Shown here: piece by piece, positions 14,275-22,241 of the stretch
Numbering within the stretch: position 1 is the stretch's first letter
Layout: every line of letters begins with the position of its first letter
Origin: JABMRP01 sp964444795
Lineage (GTDB): Bacteria > Planctomycetota > Planctomycetia > Pirellulales > Thermoguttaceae
Direction of reading: 5' to 3'
Length of the DNA: 30,952 nucleotides
Assembly (NCBI GenBank): GCA_964444795.1
Contig: CAYUIQ010000084.1
Span: forward strand, 1 to 30,952
Notes under the pieces: generated by a model
Database searches by the model: none
What the model was told of the DNA's origin: nothing
The model's input: only the letters and a program-made list of their open reading frames with translations
Made by a program: the position numbers and the translations under genes

Positions 14275-17157
14275 CTACCGCCGCAACGGCACCACGACGT
14301 ACGGGGCTTTTTTCTCCAGGTCGGGGTGAATCGTGCCGTTGCCGGCGTTGTCCATCACTTCGATGAAGTACATGAAATCCCACTGCCGCGGAAGATGCTC
14401 GGCCGGAACCACACATCGATACGGCCCGTCGTTGCCGGCCTGTGTCATGGGCAATGTGCGATAGTCCTCCCGTTGCGTCACGCTTCGATAACGCAACCGC
14501 ACCCACTTCACCCCCGAGGAATCCTGAACCGTCGCGGTGATGGCCAGCGGCTTCTCCGCATCGGCGCCGGCGACGCATTCGTGTCGCACCAAGGGCGGTT
14601 GATCGTCGGCGCTGACGGTAACCGTCTGCGGTGCGGTACTTGCTCGCTCCAGACCGGTGCGATCGACCGCGTCGATCCAATAAGCGAGCCCCTCGACGAC
14701 TTCCGATCCGGGAATCACCGCGCTGACGACAAACGGGGCACTCGGTTTCATTATGACGGGACTCGGGGGTTGACCCGGGCGGTGGTAATGCAGCCGGGCT
14801 TGCGCGAGCGGATCCTTGGCGGCAACCGTCGCGCGAATGAGGAGGTCCTTTTCTGGCGTGGCTTTTCGTATGGGAGCATGGGCAATGGTCGCCCCGGCGC
14901 GCGGTAGTTCGGGGCGAAACGCCCCCCGCTGTTGCCGGAGCTTTTCCAGCCCGGCTTCGAGTTTGACCAACTCGTCGCGCCAGTGGCCCGAGAGATCGGA
15001 CCCGCGGCGTCCCATCATCAGGTCGTCCGTATAAACGTCGCCGGCGACGGTAACGATTACTCGCCAAGCATTCACGGCCCGGGTTTCGTGCATGATCGCA
15101 TCATCCAGGGCAGCCACGTCGCGGCTATGGTCGAACAGGGCCCAACGCACGCCGGCCCGAGCGCGGTGTGCGTGGTAAAGAGCCAACTGGGCCAGGATCC
15201 GCAGGTCGACCATCGTCGAGCGGAATTCCTTACTGGGCTGAGCACCGGCGTGTCGTTCGGCCTGCTCGACTGAGGCCAGGACATCGGCCGCCGCCAGAGC
15301 AAACCAGCGACTCGATTCTTCCGGCGTCATCTTAGCCGAGTCTTCACCGGAGAGTAGACCCCGGGCCGCGCTGTCGACGCTTTGAAACTGCTCCGTGTCG
15401 CTGGGCAGCGCCTTGGCGTAGTTGGGCAGATCTTCCTGACGCTGCCGTTCGACCCAACCCCGGGTGGTGGGGAAATGGTGGTACGGATATTGATAGGCAA
15501 CGATCCGAGGCAGGATCCGGCTGGCCCGATGCAGGGCCTTTTCGACATACCCGGCAGCGTCTTCACCGAATCGCTGCTGGAACTCCTCTTGCCAGATCTC
15601 GGCTGGGGTTTCCGGATTATATCCCATCCGGCCGAAAACCTGGTGGAAATGCCAGTACCGCTCGAACTCCCAATCGTAGTATCGGTAGCGAGCATTCAAC
15701 AGCGCAAAGGGCGGCAGTTGGTGCGGATGGTCCTGCATCTTGGTGCCCATCGGCTCGGTCACCTCGAAGCCTTGCCCGTTGTACAGATGCGTGCTCTTGG
15801 CAAACCGCCGCACGTAGTCCGGATCGCCCCAGAGCAACACGCGCGTGGTGCCGGCGTTCCAGAGTCGCCAGTGCATGTCGTATCGTTTCGGGTAGCGCAA
15901 CAAATCGGCGTAGCCATGGCGGCGGTCTTGCTGGTTGCGCGGGTGGACGTGCGTGGGATGGAAGGGCATTCCCATCTGCTCCATCCAGTATTTCGTGCAG
16001 ATGCGGATGGGCACGCCGATCTCCAAGGCCCGATCGATCAAGACGTCGGGGAAGTTCTTCGCCCGGGCGTCGAAGCGGATGTCCCGGCCGTGGGCTTTCA
16101 TGATCCGGTACACGTCGGTCCAGAAAGCCTCCATCTCGCCGCGGTGGAGCCCCGATTCGCCGTGCATGCGAAACTGAATGGCATCCAGATCGGGAACCTC
16201 CCGCAGCAATTTCTTCAGCGCCGCGGTGGTGTAGGGAACCAGATTCTCCTGATTCAAACCCCAGACGACCCCCGGCGTGGGACGCTTGGCATGTTCGGTG
16301 GGACCCTGCACTCCGCCGCGATAGATGTGGTCCCAGATACCCAGCGTGAAATTCATCCCCCGGGCGTGCGTCATTTCGATCAGCCGGTTCAGGGCATCAA
16401 GGTTCTTTCGCCGCTGCTGGGGAGTGAGATCCACCACGCGGACGTCATCAAAACCGTCGACCTCGAACAGGAACGGATAGGGCGGGGCGAAGTAACCGGC
16501 ATTTTCATATCCGAAGATCAAGACAAACGTGTTGAACCGGTTGGCGGCGAGCATGTCGAGGTAGCGTGCCCAATACGCCTCGTTGAAGAAGCGGCTCTCG
16601 AAACAGGCCCGATGCATGGTGTAGATCGAGAGGGCCCGCTCGGACACGTACGGCTTTTCGGTCGCATCGCGCACCCGGGCAAAGGGAGCGGCCTGATCGG
16701 TCGACCAGGCGATGCGCCCGGCGACGTCCAACGCGGCGTACATCAGCCCCCGGTCGTCGAACCCGGCGACCAGCACGACGGGCTTTCCGGCAACCTCAAG
16801 ACGACGCACCGCCAGCGCCTCGGGCGTGGCCGGCACGGCGACCTCGTGGGCTTTGCACAATCGGGCAGCGGGACCGTCACCCGAGGCCAAACCGTGTACA
16901 AGGACCATCTCTCCCCGGGCCGCCCGCGGCGTGTCGACTTTTTCGGTGACGATCCCCCGGGCTTTCAACGCCACGGTGATCTTATTCAAACCATGCGTGG
17001 CGGCCGGCCCCGGTGTGTCGTCGGAAACGATCGATACGAGGGTCGGGTTCGCGACGGATTGCGCGCCGTCCGCCGAACACAGCAGGAAAGCTCCGACCAG
17101 AGCAGCCCAGATCGCAACCGATGTCGATGGCCTGGTGCAACGACGGACGCAGTTCAC
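14275..17157 (-). CDS. Large exported glycoside-hydrolase-like protein
   Basis: The 960-residue product has a signal peptide (about 1-32). An N-terminal alpha/beta domain (about 35-160; RRLEVAGKPVVLVAGFDDRGLMYAALDVAGRI) resembles the non-catalytic first domain of alpha-glucuronidases and hexosaminidases. A probable TIM barrel follows (about 170-540; RALSIYTMHRACFES, YLDMLAANRFNTFVLIFGYEN, MTHARGMNFTLGIWDH, IQFRMHGESGLHRGEMEAFW). Then come a helical region and two C-terminal beta-sandwich-like segments (VKWVRLRYRSV, WDFMYFIEVMDNAGNG). Acidic residues in FRMHGESG are catalytic candidates; the exact family and substrate are not certain. The start is a GTG preceded by AGGAG. It lies between the kinase gene (121 bases upstream) and hicB (102 bases downstream). 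Confidence 0.82.
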   Translation of the reverse strand: MNCVRRCTRPSTSVAIWAALVGAFLLCSADGAQSVANPTLVSIVSDDTPGPAATHGLNKITVALKARGIVTEKVDTPRAARGEMVLVHGLASGDGPAARLCKAHEVAVPATPEALAVRRLEVAGKPVVLVAGFDDRGLMYAALDVAGRIAWSTDQAAPFARVRDATEKPYVSERALSIYTMHRACFESRFFNEAYWARYLDMLAANRFNTFVLIFGYENAGYFAPPYPFLFEVDGFDDVRVVDLTPQQRRKNLDALNRLIEMTHARGMNFTLGIWDHIYRGGVQGPTEHAKRPTPGVVWGLNQENLVPYTTAALKKLLREVPDLDAIQFRMHGESGLHRGEMEAFWTDVYRIMKAHGRDIRFDARAKNFPDVLIDRALEIGVPIRICTKYWMEQMGMPFHPTHVHPRNQQDRRHGYADLLRYPKRYDMHWRLWNAGTTRVLLWGDPDYVRRFAKSTHLYNGQGFEVTEPMGTKMQDHPHQLPPFALLNARYRYYDWEFERYWHFHQVFGRMGYNPETPAEIWQEEFQQRFGEDAAGYVEKALHRASRILPRIVAYQYPYHHFPTTRGWVERQRQEDLPNYAKALPSDTEQFQSVDSAARGLLSGEDSAKMTPEESSRWFALAAADVLASVEQAERHAGAQPSKEFRSTMVDLRILAQLALYHAHRARAGVRWALFDHSRDVAALDDAIMHETRAVNAWRVIVTVAGDVYTDDLMMGRRGSDLSGHWRDELVKLEAGLEKLRQQRGAFRPELPRAGATIAHAPIRKATPEKDLLIRATVAAKDPLAQARLHYHRPGQPPSPVIMKPSAPFVVSAVIPGSEVVEGLAYWIDAVDRTGLERASTAPQTVTVSADDQPPLVRHECVAGADAEKPLAITATVQDSSGVKWVRLRYRSVTQREDYRTLPMTQAGNDGPYRCVVPAEHLPRQWDFMYFIEVMDNAGNGTIHPDLEKKAPYVVVPLRR

Positions 17158-17278
17158 GGTGTCATCTCCTGGAAGAAAGTTTCAGGGCCGGGCGATTGCC
17201 GGACGGCCAACACGGCCAAGATCCGTCGCACCAATGTTCCACGCGGTTGTGCCGCGGCCTTTCCCCGGGACTTCGAAG

Positions 17279-19087
17279 TCACGCGTCCGATGGCTTTACC
17301 GGATGGTCCTCTTCATCGGCCGTTTCATTGGGCTCCGGTAGTTCCAGCAACGCCGGATCGGCCTTTTGAGCCCAGTCGCACAGTTGCTGGACGTTCAGCA
17401 CACGGTCTTCGGGGGCCACGGTGAGTGTCTGCCGCAGCACCTGCTCCAATTCGGGGCTGACCCCCGCTGGGAATCGATTGTCGGGCAGGATCGGACCGGA
17501 CATCTGCCGGGTGAGGATGGCCAGCATGTCGCGCTCCGGGAAAAGAGGCTCCCCGACGATCAACTCATAGGTGATGCAGCCTAGGGCGAACAAGTCGGCC
17601 CGATGGTCGACCGGGCGGCCGGCCAACTGCTCCGGAGGCATGTAACGCGGCGTTCCCAGAACGTGGCCGTCGCACGTCAACTCGGCGGAGAGCGTCGATT
17701 TGGCCAGGCCGAAATCGAGCAGCTTCAGCGTGCCGTTGCGATTGAGCATGATATTGGCCGGCTTCAGATCGCGGTGAAGAACGCCGCGGCCGTGGGCGTA
17801 AGCAAGGGCGTGAGCCAACTGGCCAAGGATGCCCCGCGCCGCGTCTTCGTCCAGCGGCCCGTGATGCTCGATGACCGACGACAGCGTCACCCCGTCGCAG
17901 AATTCCATCACCATGAAATTCGTGCCGAAGGCGGTGAACCGATCGTGGATTCGGCAGATATTGGGGTGCAAGAGCGATTGGCTGATGTCCAATTCCCGAT
18001 CGAACCGACTCTGCGCTTCCAGGTCGTGGGTGAGTCGGTGGCTCATCATCTTCAAGGCTACGCGGCGACGGTTGGCTAGATCGCGGGCTTCGTATACCAC
18101 CGCCATGCCGCCCCGAGCCAGGCAACCGACGATGCGATACCCGTGCAACGTCTTGCCCGAAAGAACGTCGACCGCTTCCTGTCCCAGCCGCCGGGCCACC
18201 AGATGGTTGAGCATCAGCCAGAGTACGTGATGCCGAGCGGCCAGTTGATGGAATTGTTCGACGGACAGGGTCAGCGCGACCGCGGCCGTCTTGGCGCCAA
18301 CCGTTGCCGTGCAGGGCTCGTTGGTCACCAGGCTCATTTCGCCGATAATCGCCCCGGCCTTCAACTCGGCCACCTCGTGGCATCGTTGTTCGCTCTGCAA
18401 ATGGACTTCGGCCGTTCCTTCGACCAGAATCAGCAAGTGCTGGCTGGGTTCTCCCTGACGAACCAATGGCTGCCCCTGGTCGTATTCCTGTTCCGCCACG
18501 TTGTCCAACAGCGCGTGGAGTACGCCCGCCGGTAGCTCCAGAAACGGCCACGTTCGAGCCAGCAGCTTGGCATGGGGGGAAGGATGGGAAAAACGCCGGA
18601 CCGGCGACGTCCGCCCGTCCGGCGAGCCCGGGCGGGGTGTCAACTGCGTGTGTTCGCCACGAGCCCGTTCGGCGTGGAGTTCCGTCTCGTTCGGGTCGAC
18701 GTTCTCCTTGGGTGCGATGTCCGGGCGGGCGGTGCCGGGGGCCGACCCGGCTGGGTTCGGTGCGCCGGACTCCGCCTCGGGTAACTCGTTGCCGACGAAG
18801 ATCTCGTCCACCAGTTCTTCGTGGCCGGGGAAGCGGGTCCGGTACTGCTGGGCCGAAACCGGCCGGCGAAGTTGCCGAAGGTACTCCAACTCCAACTGAA
18901 GCAGTTCCCGCAACAGCAGGGAACGCTCGGTCGTCGCGCTTTTGTCGTCGAAGGCCTGGTCGAGAAATACTTCGATCAGGGGCGGCTCCTCGGCTTGCCA
19001 GGCCTCTTCGAAGCGATCGCACGTCTGGTCGACCCGCGCCCATGCGGACGGCGACAGGCACGAACTTCGTACGGACCCTCCCGACAT
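17279..19087 (-). CDS. Ser/Thr protein kinase with cyclic-nucleotide-binding domain
   Basis: The 602-residue product has three parts. Residues 1-170 are an N-terminal helical region typical of planctomycete kinases (DRFEEAWQAEEPPLIEVFLD, LLRELLQLELEYLR) plus a Pro/Gly linker. Residues about 175-300 are a cNMP-binding domain (YDQGQPLVRQGEPSQHLLIL, GAIIGEMSLVTNEPCTATV). The kinase domain runs from about 315 to 575, with the glycine loop LARGGMAVVYEA, Lys346 in ALKMM, HRDLKPAN (Asp440), DFGLAK (Asp458) and GTPRYMPPEQ. All catalytic motifs are present, so activity is expected. No transmembrane segment is evident. The ATG at 19087 follows GGGAGAG; the frame is open further upstream through the inverted repeat but that part is not coding-like. 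It diverges from an ECF sigma gene. Confidence 0.92.
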   Translation of the reverse strand: MSGGSVRSSCLSPSAWARVDQTCDRFEEAWQAEEPPLIEVFLDQAFDDKSATTERSLLLRELLQLELEYLRQLRRPVSAQQYRTRFPGHEELVDEIFVGNELPEAESGAPNPAGSAPGTARPDIAPKENVDPNETELHAERARGEHTQLTPRPGSPDGRTSPVRRFSHPSPHAKLLARTWPFLELPAGVLHALLDNVAEQEYDQGQPLVRQGEPSQHLLILVEGTAEVHLQSEQRCHEVAELKAGAIIGEMSLVTNEPCTATVGAKTAAVALTLSVEQFHQLAARHHVLWLMLNHLVARRLGQEAVDVLSGKTLHGYRIVGCLARGGMAVVYEARDLANRRRVALKMMSHRLTHDLEAQSRFDRELDISQSLLHPNICRIHDRFTAFGTNFMVMEFCDGVTLSSVIEHHGPLDEDAARGILGQLAHALAYAHGRGVLHRDLKPANIMLNRNGTLKLLDFGLAKSTLSAELTCDGHVLGTPRYMPPEQLAGRPVDHRADLFALGCITYELIVGEPLFPERDMLAILTRQMSGPILPDNRFPAGVSPELEQVLRQTLTVAPEDRVLNVQQLCDWAQKADPALLELPEPNETADEEDHPVKPSDA

Positions 19088-19242
19088 GGGCTGCTCTCCC
19101 AAACCATGGTCGCTCCGCCGCACCCCTCCAGCAGTGGTCAGGCGATTGTGGCGGTCTCGGCAATATGTTCTGTTGTGGTCCAATCGGCGTGGTTGCACAA
19201 CCCCCCGAATGACGTGGTTTGTAAGCCACGTGGCCTTTCCGT

Positions 19243-19385
19243 GCAGCCCGTTGAAAAAGTTGTGTGCCACTGCTTGCTTGCAAGCAGTGCGTGTTTGTCG
19301 GGTTTTCAGCTCTACTCTGCGGCACTGCTTGCAAGCAAGCAGTGGCACACGCTTCCGTCAGTGTCGGCGTTTTTCAACGGGCTGC
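19243..19385. mobile_element. Nested inverted-repeat element, MITE-like
   Basis: The 143-base element has perfect 16-bp terminal inverted repeats: GCAGCCCGTTGAAAAA at 19243-19258 and its reverse complement at 19370-19385. Inside them is a second perfect inverted repeat with 29-bp arms (19262-19290 and 19322-19350) around a 31-base spacer. The arms contain GCTTGCTTGCAAGC-type words. No transposase is encoded and no target duplication is obvious at the edges. Size, terminal repeats and intergenic position fit a miniature inverted-repeat transposable element or a mobile palindromic unit. Confidence 0.65.
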
Positions 19386-19416
19386 GAGGAAATCGAGTGC
19401 CGCGTCTCCTCGAACG

Positions 19417-19425
19417 TGCGATAAT
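19417..19425 (+). promoter_or_regulatory. Possible extended -10 promoter for the sigma factor gene
   Basis: TGC followed by GATAAT fits an extended -10 element. No -35 is visible at the right distance, where the MITE-like element is nearby. Predicted transcription would start about 67 bases before the ATG at 19499. Confidence 0.3.
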
Positions 19426-19498
19426 CGATCACGCGCAGCGGAAAGAACGCTCCTCGGTGGCGTCTATCTTTATGACGGGCGGAAACGAGACGCATGGA

Positions 19499-20014
19499 AT
19501 GAGCGAAATCGACCCGGACATCCTGGCACGACTGCTCGACGCACACGGCGCGGTGCTGGTGCTCTACGCCCGGCAGTGGTGCGATGCGCCGGAGGATGTG
19601 GTGCAGGAGGCGTGGGTATCCCTGGTTCGGCAGCCGGCGATACCGGAGAACGTGGTCGGTTGGCTCTACCGGGTGGTCCGCAACGGAGCGATCAGTGCGC
19701 GACGAGCCGCTTCGCGTCGCCGGCGGCGTGAAGCGGCCGTGTCGCGTCGTGATCCGCCCTGGTTTGTCTCTTCCGCGGAGGCCGCGATCGACGCCGCGGC
19801 CGCGACCGAGGCGCTTCGAGGCCTGCCCGTCGAACAACGAGAGATCATTGTCGCCCGGCTGTGGGGCGGTCTTCCATTGGAGCAGATTGCCGCAGTGGCC
19901 GGATGTTCCACGAGCACGGCCCATCGGCGGTATCAGGCCGGTTTATCCGCGTTGCGAGAAAGGTTGGGGGTGTCATGTCGGAAGATGAAAACGAAAAACT
20001 CCCCGCGGAACTAA
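19499..20014 (+). CDS. ECF-type RNA polymerase sigma factor
   Basis: The 171-residue product has a short region 2 (ILARLLDAHGAVLVLYARQW, DVVQEAWVSLV, VVGWLYRVVRNGAISARRA) and a clear region 4 (LRGLPVEQREIIVARLWGGL, LEQIAAVAGCSTSTAHRRY). It would recruit RNA polymerase to specific promoters. The ATG at 19499 is the most likely start. An in-frame ATG at 19472 adds nine residues; neither has a strong ribosome binding site. The last 40 bases overlap the next gene in another frame, which points to an operon with the membrane protein that follows, probably its regulator. Confidence 0.88.
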   Translation: MSEIDPDILARLLDAHGAVLVLYARQWCDAPEDVVQEAWVSLVRQPAIPENVVGWLYRVVRNGAISARRAASRRRRREAAVSRRDPPWFVSSAEAAIDAAAATEALRGLPVEQREIIVARLWGGLPLEQIAAVAGCSTSTAHRRYQAGLSALRERLGVSCRKMKTKNSPRN

Positions 20015-20619
20015 AAGCGCTGGAGGCCCAATTGGCGGCGCTGGTGCCGCGAGCGGACCGGCTCGATCGCGACCGGCTGATGTTTCTGGCCGGGCGAGCG
20101 TCGGCCGGCGACGCGACCGTGCCGAGCCGATCGGTTGCCCGCCGCGCGTTGCCCGCCGCGTTTGCCGCCATGACGGGCGTGGCTGTGGTATTGGCCGTGC
20201 TCTTGGTGTTGCCGGCTGAACCGCAAATCGTCGAACGCATTATCCGTGTTCCCGCCGAGCCGTCGCCTTTGGAAGCGGTGGCCGATGGTATGCGGCCGGC
20301 GCCGGAGCATCGGGCGGTCGAGACGCCGCGCGAAAACCGGCGGATTGCGGATTCGGCGGACGCCCGTTGGTCGCCGGGCGGCTCTTCGTGGAGCTGGGCG
20401 GGGCACCGCAGCGCCGCGGCGCGAAACCGCGACCGCCTGCTCCAAGAGGTTTTGACCGGCCAGTTTGCCGGTCCGGCACCGCGGCCGTCGCTTGCTTTGC
20501 CCGGTACGGTGCGAAGCGAGTCGATGGCCTACCGGGACCTGCTCGACGATCTACTGCCGCGGCCTCCGGCGGATCATTCCCCGGAACCGACTTCCTTACC
20601 CCCTGGAGCCGACTCATGA
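19975..20619 (+). CDS. Single-pass membrane protein, likely sigma-factor partner
   Basis: The 214-residue product has a charged N-terminal part (SEDENEKLPAELKALEAQL) and one transmembrane helix at about 58-82 (ALPAAFAAMTGVAVVLAVLL). After it comes a Pro/Arg/Ser-rich region that would be outside the cytoplasm. No zinc anti-sigma motif is present. Position decides the suggestion: it overlaps the ECF sigma gene by 40 bases and the next gene by ATGA, so it is probably an anti-sigma-like regulator. In the N-terminal part, ALVPRADRLDRDRLMFLAGR is a planctomycete-style pattern seen next to such sigma factors. Function is inferred. Confidence 0.72.
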   Translation: MSEDENEKLPAELKALEAQLAALVPRADRLDRDRLMFLAGRASAGDATVPSRSVARRALPAAFAAMTGVAVVLAVLLVLPAEPQIVERIIRVPAEPSPLEAVADGMRPAPEHRAVETPRENRRIADSADARWSPGGSSWSWAGHRSAAARNRDRLLQEVLTGQFAGPAPRPSLALPGTVRSESMAYRDLLDDLLPRPPADHSPEPTSLPPGADS

Positions 20620-22088
20620 CCTGGCGTCTTATCATCGGGCTGTCCCTTCTCCTGCCGGCGGCGATGCTGGCGTGTTGCGACCGGTCGGCAACCGGGCAGG
20701 TGGTCCAGATTGCCGGGCGTGGCTCCCTGGCAAACGGCCGCGGGGATGAGGAGACGGTGCCGGTCGTCGAACTCGTGCTGCACCCAGCGGCCCAACCGCG
20801 AAGAGCCCTGCAATACCAATTGCTGCCGGGCGTGCTGAAGCGCCGGCCGGGCAACGCGGCCGTGATGTACAACAAGATCGCCTTGCGAATGCTCCAGGGT
20901 AACCTCCCCGAGAAGGCCGAAAAAGTCGAAGAGCATCTCGACACGCCACTGGCCGATTTGCCCCAGGCAGAGGTGGAAGAGGCGCTGCGGCCGTTTCGCG
21001 GGGTGATCGATGACCTGGCGTTGGCCGCTCGGCGCGAGCACTGCGACTGGCAGTTGCCGATCCGCGAGAAGGACTTCATCGGCCTGCTCCTGCCGGAAGT
21101 AGGGCACATGCGCCGGTTTGCCCGCCTGTTGGTTGTCCAGGCCCGGCTGCAAATCGCCCGGGGGCAGTTCGAGGAAGCTCTCGACAGTATCCAGACCGGT
21201 TTCGCCATGGCCCGGCACGTGGCCGAAGGTCCGACGTTGGTCAATGGTCTGGTGGGGATGGCCGTCGTCGGCGTTATGGCCGAGGAATTGGAAACGCTGA
21301 TCCAACAGCCGGGGGCTCCCAATCTCTACTGGGCACTGACGGCGCTGCCACGGCCGGTGATCGATCTCCGCAAGGCGACGGAAACCGAGATGCAGATGCT
21401 CTATCTGTCGTTCCCCGAGTTGGCCGAAATCGACGACACGACGCACGGAGTCGCCTATTGGCAGGTGTTTCTCGATCGCATCGCGACCCGGATCGGCGAG
21501 TGGGAGGGAAGTGACAGCCGTTCCCGGCTAGCGCGGGTGGCAATGACGTTGCTGGCGGTGAAAGCCTACCCGCTGGGACGGGAGATGCTCATTGAACAAG
21601 GCCGGACGCCCGAGGAAGTCGATGCCATGCCGGTGCCGCAAGTGGTCGTCCTATACACGATTCGGACCTACGAAGAATTGCGAGACGAGACGTTCAAGTG
21701 GTTTCACGTGGAGTATCCGGCGGCCCACGCCGGAATGAAAGCGGCCGAGGACGCGCTGCGTCGGAATCGCCACCGCGAAGTCTTTCCCCTGGCGAGCATG
21801 ATGCTGCCGGCCGTGTCGTCCTGTCGCACCGCCCAGGGGCGAACTGACCGTACGATCGCCGTGCTCCGCACGCTGGAAGCCCTACGGCTTCACGCCGCCG
21901 GCCACCAGGGACATTTGCCCAAAAGCCTTGCCGACATCACCACCGTGCCGGTGCCCGACGATCCGCTGACCGGGCAGCCGTTTGCGTACCGGTTGGAGGG
22001 GACAACAGCACACCTGGAGGCGGTCTTGCCGGAAGGCCTCCGGCCCCAGCGGTATGGCTTGCGATACGCGATCAAGGTGGCCCCGTAG
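20616..22088 (+). CDS. Exported protein of unknown function, third gene of sigma operon
   Basis: The 490-residue product has a signal sequence (MTWRLIIGLSLLLPAAMLAC); a Cys-Cys at 20-21 could be lipidated, although the lipobox is not canonical. The rest is mostly helical, with segments such as RFARLLVVQARLQIARGQFEEALDS that look like helical-hairpin (TPR-like) packing. A C-terminal block RTIAVLRTLEALRLHAAGHQ, followed by PVPDDPLTGQPFAYRLEG, recurs in planctomycete proteins of this kind. Its ATG overlaps the preceding stop (20616-20619) with GGAG upstream, so it is co-translated. I do not recognise a function. Confidence 0.8.
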   Translation: MTWRLIIGLSLLLPAAMLACCDRSATGQVVQIAGRGSLANGRGDEETVPVVELVLHPAAQPRRALQYQLLPGVLKRRPGNAAVMYNKIALRMLQGNLPEKAEKVEEHLDTPLADLPQAEVEEALRPFRGVIDDLALAARREHCDWQLPIREKDFIGLLLPEVGHMRRFARLLVVQARLQIARGQFEEALDSIQTGFAMARHVAEGPTLVNGLVGMAVVGVMAEELETLIQQPGAPNLYWALTALPRPVIDLRKATETEMQMLYLSFPELAEIDDTTHGVAYWQVFLDRIATRIGEWEGSDSRSRLARVAMTLLAVKAYPLGREMLIEQGRTPEEVDAMPVPQVVVLYTIRTYEELRDETFKWFHVEYPAAHAGMKAAEDALRRNRHREVFPLASMMLPAVSSCRTAQGRTDRTIAVLRTLEALRLHAAGHQGHLPKSLADITTVPVPDDPLTGQPFAYRLEGTTAHLEAVLPEGLRPQRYGLRYAIKVAP

Positions 22089-22117
22089 CGGCCCAGAAAG
22101 AGACGATATCCCAAAGC

Positions 22118-22193
22118 CCGTACGATGGCCCTCCGAGGCCGTCGGGAAGCCGCGTTCGTTTGGCGACGACGGCCTCGGAGGGCCATCGTACGG
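22118..22193. repeat. Palindromic repeat with 27-bp arms
   Basis: A perfect inverted repeat: arm 22118-22144 (containing TACGATGGCCCTCCGAGG) and its exact reverse complement at 22167-22193, with a 22-base spacer. It lies 30 bases after the stop of the 490-residue protein gene and before the next ATG. Related copies occur at 23811-23868. It could form a long mRNA hairpin between two genes of the operon. Confidence 0.85.
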
Positions 22194-22241
22194 AATCGAA
22201 TGAACTTCCGCGATACTCAACAATCTCAACGGAGTCGAACC

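Larger units (their letters stand above)
19088..19498. other. Divergent intergenic region between kinase and sigma factor genes
   Basis: This 411-base region has no supported gene. It holds the kinase leader, a small ACGTGG/CCACGT hairpin (19212-19217 with 19226-19231), the nested inverted repeat at 19243-19385 and a possible extended -10 promoter for the sigma factor gene near 19417-19425. Confidence 0.6.

Noticed and set aside
15382..17424. 680-codon plus-strand open frame opposite the glycoside-hydrolase-like gene
   Set aside because: It is an antisense frame kept open by high GC at third codon positions. The minus-strand protein has a signal peptide and recognisable domains.
19088..19348. 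N-terminal extension of the kinase frame through the inverted repeat
   Set aside because: The added residues translate the MITE-like element and its flank. The ATG at 19087 has a good ribosome binding site.
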